Positions 39,853-52,156 of a stretch of DNA of 64,000 bases are shown here, in pieces. Made by a program: the position numbers and the translations under genes. The stretch is from positions 558,001 to 622,000 of the forward strand of contig JAQGDQ010000080.1 in assembly GCA_030141605.1 (NCBI GenBank), in the 5' to 3' direction. The notes beneath the pieces were generated by a model that was not told the DNA's origin, ran no database searches, and saw nothing but the letters and a program-made list of their open reading frames with translations. Numbering within the stretch: the stretch's first letter is position 1; each line of letters opens with the position of its first letter. This stretch comes from Tubiluchus corallicola. Lineage: Eukaryota; Priapulida; Priapulimorpha; Priapulimorphida; Tubiluchidae.

Positions 39853-42800
39853 TAGCCAGCTTGATGTAAATTGTGAGTTATTGTAGTGTCTATACATGTC
39901 CTGTCTTTACAGGCACGAAATGCTAATTTTGTGTTTATGCTTGCTTCTTCGCATACAGTTTCAGATTCCACATTCACAGGCCATGTAAAATACACCTAAC
40001 TGAAACCAGAGCAGCCAAGTTTCTAAAAACCAACATATTATACAGTTTATTTTTGCGCACGCCGACTAGGGAGAATCCCGTAACCGCTGTTGGTGCAAGC
40101 ATATGTTTGCTGATGCTTGCTTCCTGTACGAAGTTAATCTAGCTATCTCTGCTTGGCTTACTCCAATCAGGAAATGGACTGTACACAGTAGTAGTTATTC
40201 TACTTCGTTACAGAGGAACAAAAAGAAGCTGCAAATTAAATTGAAATTGTTAAAATATGTATTTTTTGTGAATTTGACAAAATATTGAGAGCAACTGCCA
40301 CATATAATACAGGTGACTTAAACGAGTTTAAAGATTAAATGAAAAGGTGCTCACAAATGACGATCTATAATGATGCACGTAGTTATTGGATTTCAGCTTG
40401 TGGACAATCATATTCGCTGTTGCGTGCGCAAGATGTCCTCATCTCAAGTTTCCTGTTCATGTTTCTACAGATTCGTTTCCAAGAATTTCTGGAGGTGAGC
40501 AGCTAACGCATGCGAACAAAAGCAAATTGAGAATTCACAAAATCAACGTGAAGTGTTCTGTTAGTGCTAGTTTCTATTGTGAAAAAAATCTAACGCTTAA
40601 TGAGTGAAAGAGGAAATAACACTATTTACAACTTAGAAAAGAGATGAAATGATTCTTTGTATTAAAACGGTGTGAGTATTAAATGTTGGCGAGTGAGTAC
40701 CGCAACAATTCAGATGCAAATACAAAAGAATTTTTCCACAAAAGACTGTTTATATACAGTCCTATAAAGTTTTGTGATATAGAACACACCCAGTGATATG
40801 CTGCTGATAAAATCATGGCTCTTTTCTTCCTGGCTACTTTTAGCAATAGCTGGACTCTTATCGTACGGTAAGTTGGATTAAAGTGTAATAAGCAATAATA
40901 ACAAGTTGTACAAATGGCTGAGAAATAAACAGCACAGCTAAAAATATAACCGCATGGCATGTTGAATTATTTTAAACCTTTCATCCTTCTGCTGTATTAC
41001 AACTTCTAAAGTGATCCCATAAAGTCTGCCAATAATTTATCGATTAGCTGCTTTTAAAACAAAAAATACAAGCTTTGAGGTTTGAAACGATTGAAACGAC
41101 CTTTTTTTAGTTTTAAAACAAATGATTGAACCAGTTGCACTTTCATATGGCATGTACAAGATGACTAGGTCTACATAAGATTCGCCTTTTTCGTGATTGT
41201 AATTTCTCATGCACTCCCGAACCAGTCTCTAATAACTGTTTTTTATTCATATCACTTGCATATTTCACTGATTTCTGTTCCTAAGCGCTATAATAATTTC
41301 CATGTATTGAAGGGAGCCTTTCCAAGAATACACGATAATTACAGCTCCAGCAACGGCATGCTTCGTGGGTCCGGGAAGCTGCTGTGCACATCGCCGAAGC
41401 AACTGCTTTCTTTTTGTTCAAGTTATACTACAATGAAGTATTTGTTTATAACAACAGCTGTTATGACACGTGCACCCAAGGTTAGCTTCCATGTATTGTG
41501 GAACGCTGAATAGTTTTGTATGAGGCTTGTAACAGTTATTTCTCAACTTACATTGAAATTGTTTGAGACGATAAGCCTATTTCACTTACAATAAAAGTAC
41601 GAAGAATGCTATACCAATGATGTCATAAGATCGCGTTTCCGTGTTTTAAGGTAAAGGTTCACTATCTACTAAAATTTTGACTAGTGTAATTTTGGGTGCG
41701 CCTGACGTCTACTAAAAGACTTTAGACATCGCGATTATTGTGAAAGTTTCTGAAATACAGGTTGATTATCCGAGTCTCGGTCACTTAACGGAGATGTATT
41801 CTTATAATCACTGAATTAAATTGCTCAAATAAAACTACAGTGGTTTTGTGGTTTTAGACCACAAAAACTTTAACAATAGTCACAATGCTCACGCTTAGAT
41901 TTGCTGTGCAGTTGCTGTGGTCTATCAGAAACTCTCTTAGTTTGTTTGGCCGTCTGATTTCATTAGAATCTAAGACTATTACAGGAAGAGGAAGACTCGA
42001 AATTATCTAACAATCTTGTTCAAGTTCAGTTGCACTGGCTGGTCTCTTCTTTCTCAATCTAAGTTGGCAGTATACGGTCCGATACGGTATGAAATCTTTC
42101 CTTAAAAAACATTTTTTCTGAAAAAATACGGTGCTATACAGAAATTTTTCCTTACCCTTTATAGGGCACAGTTTAATTCACTAATTTTGCTAAATTGGGC
42201 TTGGCACTAAAAAGGCCCCGCAAGTTGGAAATTAATATTCCGCTTAACTAGCTCAGTGCTAGCATATCTATGGGCAAACAGTACAGTGCGTGGACCTGCC
42301 AACACTCCTTACATTAAATTACATAAGCTTAATAAACAAAGCAAAACAGAAAATAAATTAAATTTTAATGATACATTTGAAGAAGGGAGTTTATCATAAT
42401 AACAGTAGTGATTTGGGACTGACAAGCTTGTATGTGAGGTGGTAATGAATTCAAAAGTCGTGATAGTAAGAACTATCAGACACTCATAATTCAGAAGAAA
42501 GGGGAGGAAAACTTCTCAGTTATCAGCAAAACCTTGTGAGCTGCCAAAATGTAGGATGTGCACTGGTGCCCAGGACTGGCAAAATATGAGCTTTTCTTTT
42601 AAGTTCGGAATACTGTTTAATTTAAGAAACATGTCAAGCTGCCACGAATATCTGTTACACACCGTACGTGAGATTACTAAACTGTGCAACTAAATGCTTT
42701 CAACAGAAATTAAGATGTTGGTATTGGTGAAGATAAAAATATTGGTGTAAAATCTTGGAGCAGTATGGCTGATGTAGTAATATGTAGCGATGGGGCTGTA

Positions 42801-42880
42801 AGAACAGGTTGGAGTAATGAGAGCAGGTTGGAGCAACCTGTAGCAGATTGGTGAAATGACGCAGACTGAGAAATGTAGCA

Positions 42881-43046
42881 GAAGAGAGAGAGATATAGAG
42901 AGAGGGGGGAGAGAGAATAAGGGGGAGAGAGTGTGAGGGAGAGAAAAAAAAAGAGAGAAAGACAAAGACAGATAGAAATCGTCTCCCTGGGCATCTGTAA
43001 ACAGAAAGAGAACTGCTCGAAATTTCGTGATGCTTACACGACCTTT
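42881..43046 (+). repeat. GA-rich tract with conserved flank, copy 1 of a dispersed repeat
   Basis: Imperfect GA repeat (42881-42961), then at 43011-43046 the flank CTCGAAATTTCGTGATGCTT and CACGACCTTT. The same flank follows the GA tract at 61922 and, inverted, the CT tract at 61430. Confidence 0.7.
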
Positions 43047-43669
43047 AGGTGCAGGTTATACTTTTCTCAAAGAAGTTAATTGGTTTGAATTTGGTGAAAA
43101 ATTGACGAATTAGCTTGCTGAATTAAAGACGTGATTTTCAAATCCATTTGGCAAATTCTTGTTACACTCACAGACCAGTTCCTGCTGCCTCAGTAACACC
43201 CCTTTCCAACCGCACCATATCCCCAGAAATGTGGAAATAATGATGAGCACGACTAAAAGAATGTTCATGTCACATGGATTGATTACTAAAGGCAAGTAAT
43301 CGATTGAAACCCCTCGGCAGCTGAAAGTCTACTGTCTACAGCAATCAGTCAATTTGATGACAAAAGTTTTGTCGTACGTGGCCCGAATTTCTTAGCAAAC
43401 AGAAAGTAATGAATGTCAACAAGAATGATGAGGGCTAATCTTGAAAAGACAGAGATTTCACGTGCCTTTCTTAAACGTATAGTAAAAACGATTATTTATA
43501 TCCTCTTCCTTTTACTAAATAGGGCTGGTTTAGTGATGCCAAACGCGATACAATGTTTTCTCTCTTCAGATCAGGCCAAGATCATACACCATTACCCGAA
43601 AATTTTTGCATTAAAATTGTTCCTCAAAATTGCTCTGTTGAGATTTTCTTTCTTACTTCTATTAAGGCA

Positions 43670-43980
43670 CAACTTAATAGACTCATTTTGGGACTGGCGT
43701 ATTTTGACCCAATTAACCGTCTGAACCTATTAACCGATGGGTGTTACAGGTAGAAGTTAGAATCATCAGCTTAGTATGCACTGCAACGGTTTTTAATGGG
43801 GCACACACAAATATCTTATTGTAAGTAGGTGAAGGAAAAATATTGAGTCAATTAAGCGGAGTTATTTGAGTCAATTAACTATAGTTTTATGTATATTTGA
43901 ATAGAAGCGGCCCGTTCCAGGCGTTTTTGAGTCAATTAAGCAATTGAGTCTATTAACCGTGAGTCTATTAAGCGGCGACA
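43670..43980 (+). repeat. Clustered GAGTC[AT]ATTAA motifs
   Basis: A motif close to GAGTCAATTAAGCGG occurs at about 43845, 43870, 43931, 43945 and 43961. Related forms CTATTAACCG/CAATTAACCG lie at 43710-43735, and an inverted form, CTTAATAGACTCA, at 43673. The copies are irregularly spaced, so this is not a simple tandem array. Confidence 0.5.
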
Positions 43981-45369
43981 GAAATGATACAAACATTCTT
44001 CTTCCCTGTACTTTTCATAGTTTAAATCTGAATCAAATTCTTGCTGATTGTAACAGATAAAAGGCAAAAGGGAAAGACAACATTTATTTAACGTCCTTCA
44101 TTTATCTGCTATCGTTGCTATTTGCTGCTATCTGCAGCATAGTTGATACCAAGGTTTGCCCATGTGTGACTTAAATTAATTTTTATTACAGTTTGAGCAG
44201 AGATTAACCTCTTATTTGCAGATTCTGTCAACCGGTCCATATTTGAGACGTTAATTATATGTATAGGTTGTTTTCTGCATTTAAAAAAACAATATGTTGC
44301 TAATGTCATAAAAATTATATTACCTGTTACGTGGAATATATATTTGCTTCAGTTTTTCTTGCACAGTTCAATATGTTTCTGTATCATATTTGTAACAAGC
44401 TGCGTATCTTCTATTATTTGTTCATACTCTTGAGTTTAGTGCTAGATAGCATCAACGGTAATAGAAATTTTATGTTTACCATAGCGTTTTTAGATGTACT
44501 TTCAGTGTTTAAGAGTAGCATAATGGCAGCAAAAAATTGCTGGTATCATTAGGTAATTCGATCTCAATATGCAGTACACAACATCAATAGCTTATATACC
44601 TATGTAAATGTTCATACGTATCTAATGAGTTTACAATAAGTGATAAAGAAACGAGAAAAAGAGAGTACGCAAAAAAGCGATATAATATCATTTGACTATG
44701 CTATGTTGCCTGTTGTTGCTGCTTATTTTCAGTAAATTTCACTATTAGCAGCATATCAACGACACAGATCTGTATTACGGCAAATGAACGGCAGTCTGGC
44801 AAAAGCGCCTCCTGTAACTCAGCCTATCACTTTGGATAAGAATAATGCGAGTATGAAGTTGGTATTTGCTCATATTCCTAAGTATGGTGTTATTACACGA
44901 AAGATAACAGGATTTCTATACATGGGCTGGCAGAACTAATTGATAAATTGTATGTTTACTCTGCATATCACAATTCAGTTATATGGATGAAGAATTGGTA
45001 CTAACTACGTTTTGCACTATGAAATCAGCATCTTTTACCATTTTAACAATGACTTTTATTGGGTTTTATGCCTCTGTGTATTGTATTTTTACTAATCTGT
45101 CTTGTGTATTTATGTTTTGTGTCTGGGTGTGCATGTATACTTTGTAAATGCACAAGACCTATCACATCTGATATCTATCACATCATATCAAAATCTTATA
45201 CAAAAGAAATTTGTTTAAATCCCTGATGTATCATACATGTAATAATTTTTTTGAAATATTTAATTTCAGAAATTTTGAACAAAATTTTCATTATCACTTC
45301 TGAAATCTATAGTAAAAATAACACTAATAAGAATTTTTTAACATTAATTATTACATGTACACAACTGTA

Positions 45370-45375
45370 TTTATT
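45370..45375 (-). terminator. Candidate polyadenylation signal for the GT92 gene
   Basis: AATAAA on the minus strand, about 60 bases after the stop codon of the GT92 gene. Confidence 0.5.
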
Positions 45376-45435
45376 ACAATACAAACACATAAATATTAGA
45401 AACATCCCATTATAATTCAGTTTGTAAAAGAAACT

Positions 45436-46878
45436 TCATTTTATGTACATTTGTCGGAGTATTTTTATTCGGTTTTTAATATTGTTCAGCAACAATTTTT
45501 TGTAGCGAAGCAAAGTTTTATCAAGAACTGCACGATCAGGTGATAGCACCTTTCCATTGGGTAAGGTTTCTCTGTAATGATGAAGCATGCCATCCTCAAG
45601 CTGAACATATTTGCTAGAGTTAGAGCAAGGACTGTTAGCATTTACACAAGCAAAAGTGAAATGAACCCCCGCATCAACAATCTTCGCTGCTTCGGCTATG
45701 TATTTTGTCCGCCAGGGTATCGAATCATAGCCTGTGTATTGCTTTAATCGATAAACATTATTCAAATGATACAAACTTTCTTCTGTGACTGCCGTTTCAT
45801 GCAGAATATTTGATAATGATGCAGCAGAAGGCACTCGAGAAAAGAAGAAATTGCGGAAGAGAATTGTTGAAGTATTGTTGTTAGGTTTCAGATAAGCCTG
45901 CACGAGATCATTCCAAGAAGTGAAATTACCGCGAGGGATTAAAAATTCATCTAAATCACAGACGATTATATATCTGTAGCCAAGCACCATGCTTCTGTAT
46001 AAGCAATCGTTAATACTAGTCAACTGTGCACGAGAATGTATATTCCAGCGCCGCCTCATTGAAAGGTTCTTGCTAGCACTTAATGGGTTTTTGTTCATGT
46101 GAAAGTCCACTACTTGCAGGATTTTGTCGACTGCATAGCTTTTTAGAACTTTGTCTACTTCATTTGAGTGATCAGATGCATTATAAATAAGGATTTTGTC
46201 GGCTCCTAAAAGTCGATAGAACTCAAAACTTTGAAGTAAACTCCATGCGTCGCTGAAATTACTGTGTAGATTTCTCAAGCATACGGCAAAACCGCGCAGT
46301 TTTCTTTTACTTACTAACACTGGAACAATATTACTCGAGCGGTTTTCGTTTTCTTTACCTAAAATTGACACATGCCCGGGGACCTCTTTTTCATTTTCCG
46401 ACATGGAACACACTATTTGACAAGCAGAGTGCGTTTTATTTTTATGTTCCAGATTGATGAAAACTTTGCCTGGTTTTAGTACATATCTTGTCTTATATAG
46501 CAGAAGACAAAAATGCTGAGGCATTTTTATCCTGTTTATAATTGCAATGACTCTGATGCACCTCAATAAGGTCCTGTTATCATAGAAAGCTGAAAGAACT
46601 GCTGTTTCACTGCCATCAACAAGCTGCCAACCTTTTTCACTTGCGTGATCTGCACTATCATATGTCAACGTATTTGAGACATGTTCTGTACGTTTAATTT
46701 CGACACCATGTGTTTCATCAAACCTTGCTATGTTTGAAGGCTCTGTGATTCCTTTAAAGTTTGCTTTTGATGAATTGTGCATCGGTACTTGGCAGAACAA
46801 TATAACGCTGACAGCTACAAATGTAATTAAGCATACAGACAGCCAGCAGAATATCCTTAAGTTCATTCTGCTACTCAT
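45436..46878 (-). CDS. GT92 (DUF23) family glycosyltransferase, type II membrane protein, single exon
   Basis: Seen: 480 codons open from ATG to stop. N-terminal cytoplasmic stub, one membrane anchor at about 7-29 (IFCWLSVCLITFVAVSVILF), and a variable luminal stem with several N-x-S/T sequons. The catalytic region begins about 193: KLRGFAVCLRNLHS, then EFYRLLGADKILIYN, RAQLTSINDCLYR and YRYIIVCDLDEFLIPR, with the metal-binding D-x-D type motif D308-L-D-E. Near the end come DGMLHHYRE (429-437) and RYKKLL. Known: GT92 enzymes include the nematode galactosyltransferase GALT-1, which adds beta-1,4-galactose to core fucose; they act in the Golgi. The exact donor and acceptor here are not known. 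No intron interrupts the frame, so it could be an ancient retrocopy, but it appears intact and has its own poly(A) signal. Confidence 0.88.
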   Translation of the reverse strand: MSSRMNLRIFCWLSVCLITFVAVSVILFCQVPMHNSSKANFKGITEPSNIARFDETHGVEIKRTEHVSNTLTYDSADHASEKGWQLVDGSETAVLSAFYDNRTLLRCIRVIAIINRIKMPQHFCLLLYKTRYVLKPGKVFINLEHKNKTHSACQIVCSMSENEKEVPGHVSILGKENENRSSNIVPVLVSKRKLRGFAVCLRNLHSNFSDAWSLLQSFEFYRLLGADKILIYNASDHSNEVDKVLKSYAVDKILQVVDFHMNKNPLSASKNLSMRRRWNIHSRAQLTSINDCLYRSMVLGYRYIIVCDLDEFLIPRGNFTSWNDLVQAYLKPNNNTSTILFRNFFFSRVPSAASLSNILHETAVTEESLYHLNNVYRLKQYTGYDSIPWRTKYIAEAAKIVDAGVHFTFACVNANSPCSNSSKYVQLEDGMLHHYRETLPNGKVLSPDRAVLDKTLLRYKKLLLNNIKNRIKILRQMYIK

Positions 46879-49558
46879 ATCTCGAAAAACAAAATTTTGT
46901 CTTTTGTCCTGTAAAATATCGACGAAACAACGTATTTTCCATAATAGTACTGTTCAAAGAGAAAAGATCGTCGAAATTAGCTTACGTGCTTTCAATAGCA
47001 ATACCAAAATGTGCATTATATTCTGTATAATTTAGATTACAAAATGCTGAACAATTATGATAATTTCAGATAAATCATTTTGTGCTATCATTCTTTTCAT
47101 TCTGCAAGTAAACAAGTGTGTTGCTGCGCAGATAAGTTTTTCGCAAACATTGACCAGTTACCTTACTGGTGATTGGCAGGGAGTTACTCATTTGGATGTC
47201 ATAGGCCACTGAGGTCGCGGTTTTGTAAAAGGTCATTTGAGTGTGGTAAAAGCTGAATCCGGTATTGGATGTGCGAAAAGTACAGGAGTGCGATTCTTGT
47301 TAAAAACCGTAAATATCAGTGTTACTAATTGGAAAGTTACTTTTACCGTTTTTCCTATTTTTATATTCAAGATCAGCTGCTTTGAAAACACCTGTAACGT
47401 TCTGTGGGTGTTGATGAATTTTAACGTGTTTTTACATTCAAATTTAGCTTTGCCAGAATGTAAATCACTATTAGGTGACTGACATTTAAGAAGCATTTCT
47501 AATTTACTCCATCTCCAGCGAACTTTAACATTTGCATTGCATGTGTCGAGCCTGCGAGAATGCTTTTGTTCAGAGAGTTCACACTAAATACCCCTTATCT
47601 ATTTGGCCACTAAAAATAAAACATTGTCACGATTAGAATTTTATTCATGCATGTCGTCTCCCTGAACAGCCCAACTCGTGTTCCTTGCACAGCATCGCTG
47701 TTTTGGCTTTTTTTTTGAAATCGCAGTTGCCGGCAAACGAAACCATGGCGTAAACGAAAATAATTAGCAATGAATAGTTTTTTCATTGTCTTTCCAAAAT
47801 AATTTCAGTTAAAATTGTCAACATTTTACATTGCATCCTACTGAGTTACTTAATTTATTGTATTATTTAAGCAAAAAAATTTAGTTGTTGTGAAGAACCT
47901 ACCTACCTATGATATCGTCAAGAAACGTCAAGCAGCGTGAAAGCCATAAAACAATGATTTTATCACGTCTCACTCTATGTTATCCAAAGATTAAGCAATG
48001 TTTAAACATATGTATACAACTACTAATGTACATGATGAAGTATATGTAAGAGATAGTTGCATAATTTTGAAATTCAACCTTTAGTCTGAAGTAAGAGATG
48101 TAGCTGTCACAAGCCGATAAGCTGTCAAAACTGTTTTGGATATCATTAGTTCCGTAATAGCAACAACGTATATGGTAAAATGTATTATACTGTGGTCGTT
48201 GTTTACATTCTTTTGAACTTTCAAAACATAAGATGTTGTGGTGTGTTAACAACTTTGCGTATTGATCGAACAAGCCCACAATTGATTAAATTTTGATACC
48301 AAACTCGAATGACAGGAAATCTGAAAGTTGGAAAACAACCTGAGTTTGAACTTACCTTCGGTTTAAAAGGCGGAAATCATAACCCCTAGGCTACCGTTTC
48401 TCCAATGGCTGTGACAGGCCAAAGTGCATCCTTAAAGCTTATCAACCACTTCAGCATTTCTAATAATACTTCCAAATTTAACAATTGTGACCTTGTACCA
48501 CCTGATAAATGATAATCTTGACATTGAAATTATAAATAATTTAACTTTGCACATTGTTTCATACTACAGTAGTATCAACTTTCTCGTTGCTCAAGGGATG
48601 GATGAAGGAAATAATCGAATTGTCAACTGATCATGTTATGTACTTAGCGACCCAAAAATTAAGCAACGCCAACGCCAAAGTTAGTAAATGGATGCCTAAC
48701 CAGCCGAGAAACTGTTTTATAAGTCATGTTTCCCTCAGCTGTTACCATGTTCAGCGAGGACGTACAAGCAGTTTTCGGTCAATGTACCAACGTTTGTGTA
48801 TAAATGTGTGAGCACATTTTAATCTTCTTTATTTGCAAGCCAGCTAACAATAATATGTAAAAAAAATTTCCTATAACCTTTTCTCTGTTATAATGAATTG
48901 ACAATTTCATTATGTGTTAATATGTTGTTAATTTGTTAACTCCACTATTTGTTAATTTGGCTTTTTCTCTAGTCGTATTTATCAGCGATTAATGTTGCTT
49001 TTGACGCCTATTTCTTGCTGTCCTTTGTGGTCTTCGATCACGTTTGATAGCTCCTGCTATTTATAACAAGTCTTATTTATAATTAACCCAAAGTGAAAAC
49101 AACTAATATCCTTTCACAAGAAATTTATTTGCACTGGCTCGAAACACCAGTGAGAAGAAACGACAATTGTTGTGAGCTGTTCTCCCGTTTGCACTCCACC
49201 ATCCTATAGAACATTACAAAATTTTTTCACACACCCGTTCTTATAAATTTAATGGAGCAATGATTATATTAACTTTTAATGCAGATGCTGCGTTTATTTT
49301 TTATAATGACGTCATTAGCATTTTTGGTAATCCCAGATGCCAGAAATGTAGCAGTATGCTATCATTATGCTATAAATTCATTCGAGATTAGGTCTACCAT
49401 ATACGAACGCAGCATGCTGTAATGCCATTTTTAGTAAATTTCGAACATACGTGCTTACCAGAATGCATTACTATGCCACTAGCTTTTACCACTAGATTTA
49501 GCCTGCATTTGATTGAGATTCGTTGTCCAACCTGATGGAGCTAGTATCCACATATTTT
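46879..49558. other. Upstream flank of the GT92 gene; no other gene seen
   Basis: Should hold the promoter and 5' UTR of the minus-strand GT92 gene close to 46879. No convincing exon on either strand; short open frames at 47233-47496 and 47980-48279 look random. Confidence 0.45.
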
Positions 49559-49850
49559 TCGCCAGTGCTACACTTCGCCAGTGGTACAGTTTACTAGTGG
49601 TACATTTCACCAGTAGTACAGTTAACCAGTGGTACTTTTCGTCAGTGGTACATGTCACCAATGGTACATTTCGCCAGTTAAATTTCTTTGTTATACTATT
49701 ATGTGCCTTATTTCTTTAACTAAATGTTTCAGTGCACTAGTGATATACACATATTGCCAGTAAAATTTTTCTGCTATGCAATTACATTATTCTTTCACAA
49801 AATGTGTCAGTTTCCCAGTACACGTTTCGCCAGTATACTTATATGTTAAT
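49559..49850 (+). repeat. 16-bp tandem array and longer unit, left inverted arm
   Basis: From 49559 to 49679 about 7.5 copies of a 16-bp unit near CGCCAGTGGTACATTT. Then to 49850 a longer unit with CAGTAAAATTTTTCTGC and ACAAAATGTGTCAGTTT, followed by another CGCCAGT. The reverse complement of the same units lies at 53150-53445. Confidence 0.8.
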
Positions 49851-50214
49851 ATAACACATATACCAATGCTTCACATTTTGTCAGCAATCGATCATTTTAA
49901 ATGTTATTTAGTGTCTGAAGAAGAATTGAAAAAACTGGTTCACAAGAAGTACGATATTTGTAATAATGAAATGACAATTATTATGTCCATTGTTTCCAGT
50001 TATCTATAATATAGTGTAGCAAGATTAAATCGCGAATGAGATTTAGACACTTCCGTCTTCAGTCTAATCTTATTGTTACTGATCGGCAATGCATTAAGGC
50101 TAAAGTAATTCTAAAATGTCAGTTCACTAAAGACATTTTAGACCTATAATTCATTTATTGGGTTGCACGCACTCTACTACTATAGTTCTTATTGTACATA
50201 ATGTTATTCTATCG

Positions 50215-51010
50215 TGATAGATGACCTTCAACCTAGAAGTGGCACAACAAAAATAGTAAATTTTTATGTTCCTGTTTATGATAAAGACAACTCATTAGTA
50301 GAATTGCAAAATATTTCGCAAACTAGTGTGCGGAAACAAAAACTGTCTCTCCTGAATGATTAGTTGGAGTAAACAGAGTATCGAAGTTAAACATTCAACT
50401 ATAAATTGAATTGGTCTGATCATATTAAAGTTAGAAGCAAATCGGCAATCAGCAGGCTTTGCCAATTGTTTAGATAAAAGAAAATGTAGAAATAAACATT
50501 TTTACTCATTCATTAGTATAGCCGTCGCTATTATATACTTATGAATTATGGAACCGTGTGACCAGATGCAGGACAAAAGCATTATTATTTAGAAAGGATG
50601 CAAAATTGTTCTGTAAAGTAAGCCAGCCGACTCATCCCATTAAAAATCTTCTGCCGACAAATGGGAACATCTTACACAACGGAAACCATGTAAAAGACCT
50701 AAATTGAAAATAAAAAACAGTTATTACTTTTAAAAATAGATGTATTTTTAACGAAGATTATCATTAATATTTATGTTCTGTTTTAATAGTTTTATTGCCA
50801 TTTCATATTTATTTACTGCAAAAAATTCTCTCTCTTTTACGTACACTAAGATTTGTCTTAATTAAAGTTTTCAAATGACGTACTGTACGTTTATTAGTAG
50901 ATGTATCTTAGATTGAACCTAGTGTAAAACTATTTATTTATATATTACTTCGATTTTTACTATTGTAAAAATGAATGACAACTTTTTATCAGAATAAAAC
51001 GCCTTTACCT
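50215..51010 (+). mobile_element. Decayed 3' fragment of a non-LTR retrotransposon
   Basis: Around 50400-50460 the frame reads NWSDHIKVRSKSAISRLCQL, the post-RT thumb pattern 'W..Hi..v..K....l..L' of CR1/Jockey-type proteins. Later pieces (ASRLIPLK near 50620) fit the '..AaRlI' end. Stops and shifts throughout. It ends in an A/T-rich tail, AATAAAACGCC, near 51000. It is not simply a second copy of the element in intron 1, since the 3' tails differ. Confidence 0.5.
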
Positions 51011-51085
51011 ACTTGCTTGCCTACTTACTTATGTAACTTATTTACTTATTTGCTTGCTGGCTTGCTTACTTATTTACTGTAAATG
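51010..51085 (+). repeat. Degenerate (CTTA/CTTG)n tetranucleotide repeat
   Basis: Four-base words ACTT, GCTT, TACT and TTGC alternate for about 75 bp directly after the retrotransposon fragment. Confidence 0.65.
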
Positions 51086-51159
51086 TTTGCTTTTTATGAT
51101 CACCTGTGCTGAAATAAAAATCTAATGATACTAATAAAAACAGGATGTGTGCCATCTAA

Positions 51160-51275
51160 ATGGATAAACGGTCAAAGGACCATCAGGCAAAGCACCACCA
51201 GTCAAAGTACCACTAATCAAAGCATTATTGGTGACAGGCCCACCATGGACAAAGGACCACCAGTCATGGAAGTAG
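51160..51275 (+). repeat. 15-bp degenerate tandem array
   Basis: About six copies of a unit near CAAAGCACCACCAGT. It encodes a chance QSTTS-like repeat in one frame. The unit resembles the reverse complement of the 16-bp unit of the neighbouring arrays (AAATGTACCACTGGCG), so it may be derived from it. Confidence 0.55.
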
Positions 51276-51466
51276 CTCACCTGTCAAGGGTACGAACTAA
51301 GGATAACAAAGGATGCTTGCTTGCAACTGCAATTTGTAACTTGATATAAATGCAACTTTTCCGTAACGTTAATATGTTTAAGAATGAGTAAAAATGTTTT
51401 ATACTCCATGTACTTAGAAACATTATAACGAAAGGTTGAATTTATTGGTAGGCTTTAGGACACACA

Positions 51467-51497
51467 CACGCACGCACGCACGCACGCACACACACAA
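51467..51497 (+). repeat. (CA)n/(CG)CA microsatellite
   Basis: Short ACAC/GCAC tract of about 31 bp. Confidence 0.8.
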
Positions 51498-52156
51498 CAC
51501 ATAAATTCTGAGTTCCACATCATGTGAACAACAACATGGTTATCATACTATTAAAGGCATATGAGAATTCTAAAAGAAGGGTATCACAATTCATAAAATT
51601 CTTTATTGGGAAATGCGTTAACACTAAAACTACCATGTTTTCGATTTATCTAAAAGTATCAATGGGTCAAGAATGACCAGAATACCTTTTCTTAATAAAA
51701 TAGTTAATTTTACAGATACAAAATCTTTTTGGAAAGGGAGCAATGGTAAAGTGGCAGTCACGATGCGTGTACCTAGTAATTCATTGCTGGACATATGTTT
51801 CTTTCTTATATTGCCCTGTCTATTCCTAGCTCAGCACAGTCCACTCTTATTCTCTTTCGCGTCTATCTGTTTGCTAGTCTGTTCTTGTTATTTCTCGGAG
51901 ACCGTCGCTGATTCGCTTCCAACTAAGCATGCAGTAAAAGATTTGGTTGGTAACGACATTTGCCGAAAAACTTCTTAAACTGATACTTTTCTGGTTTCAA
52001 ATTCTGTTTCCTCCAAAACTGCCGAGGTGATGAAGACGAATCTCGGTAGTCTGGTAATTATCTAAAAATTGTTGAAAGCAAAGTTTTGAATTTCATAACA
52101 TGACCGCCTTGTGACATCATCATTACTTCCGGCCGAGCCGAGTCCTGTGTTTCTCG

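Larger units (their letters stand above)
25962..45369. other. Intergenic region, no gene recognised
   Basis: Nineteen kilobases of AT-rich DNA. The first few hundred bases should hold the PTHR-like promoter and 5' UTR. The rest has only short open frames with no family resemblance, plus the repeats listed separately. Isolated exons of poorly conserved genes could be missed. Confidence 0.5.

Noticed and set aside
49513-49719. Open frame over the 16-bp array
   Set aside because: The repeat itself lacks stops in some frames; the peptide is only the repeat translated.
51673-51978. Plus-strand 101-codon frame with a hydrophobic middle
   Set aside because: No family resemblance, no splice or neighbour support.
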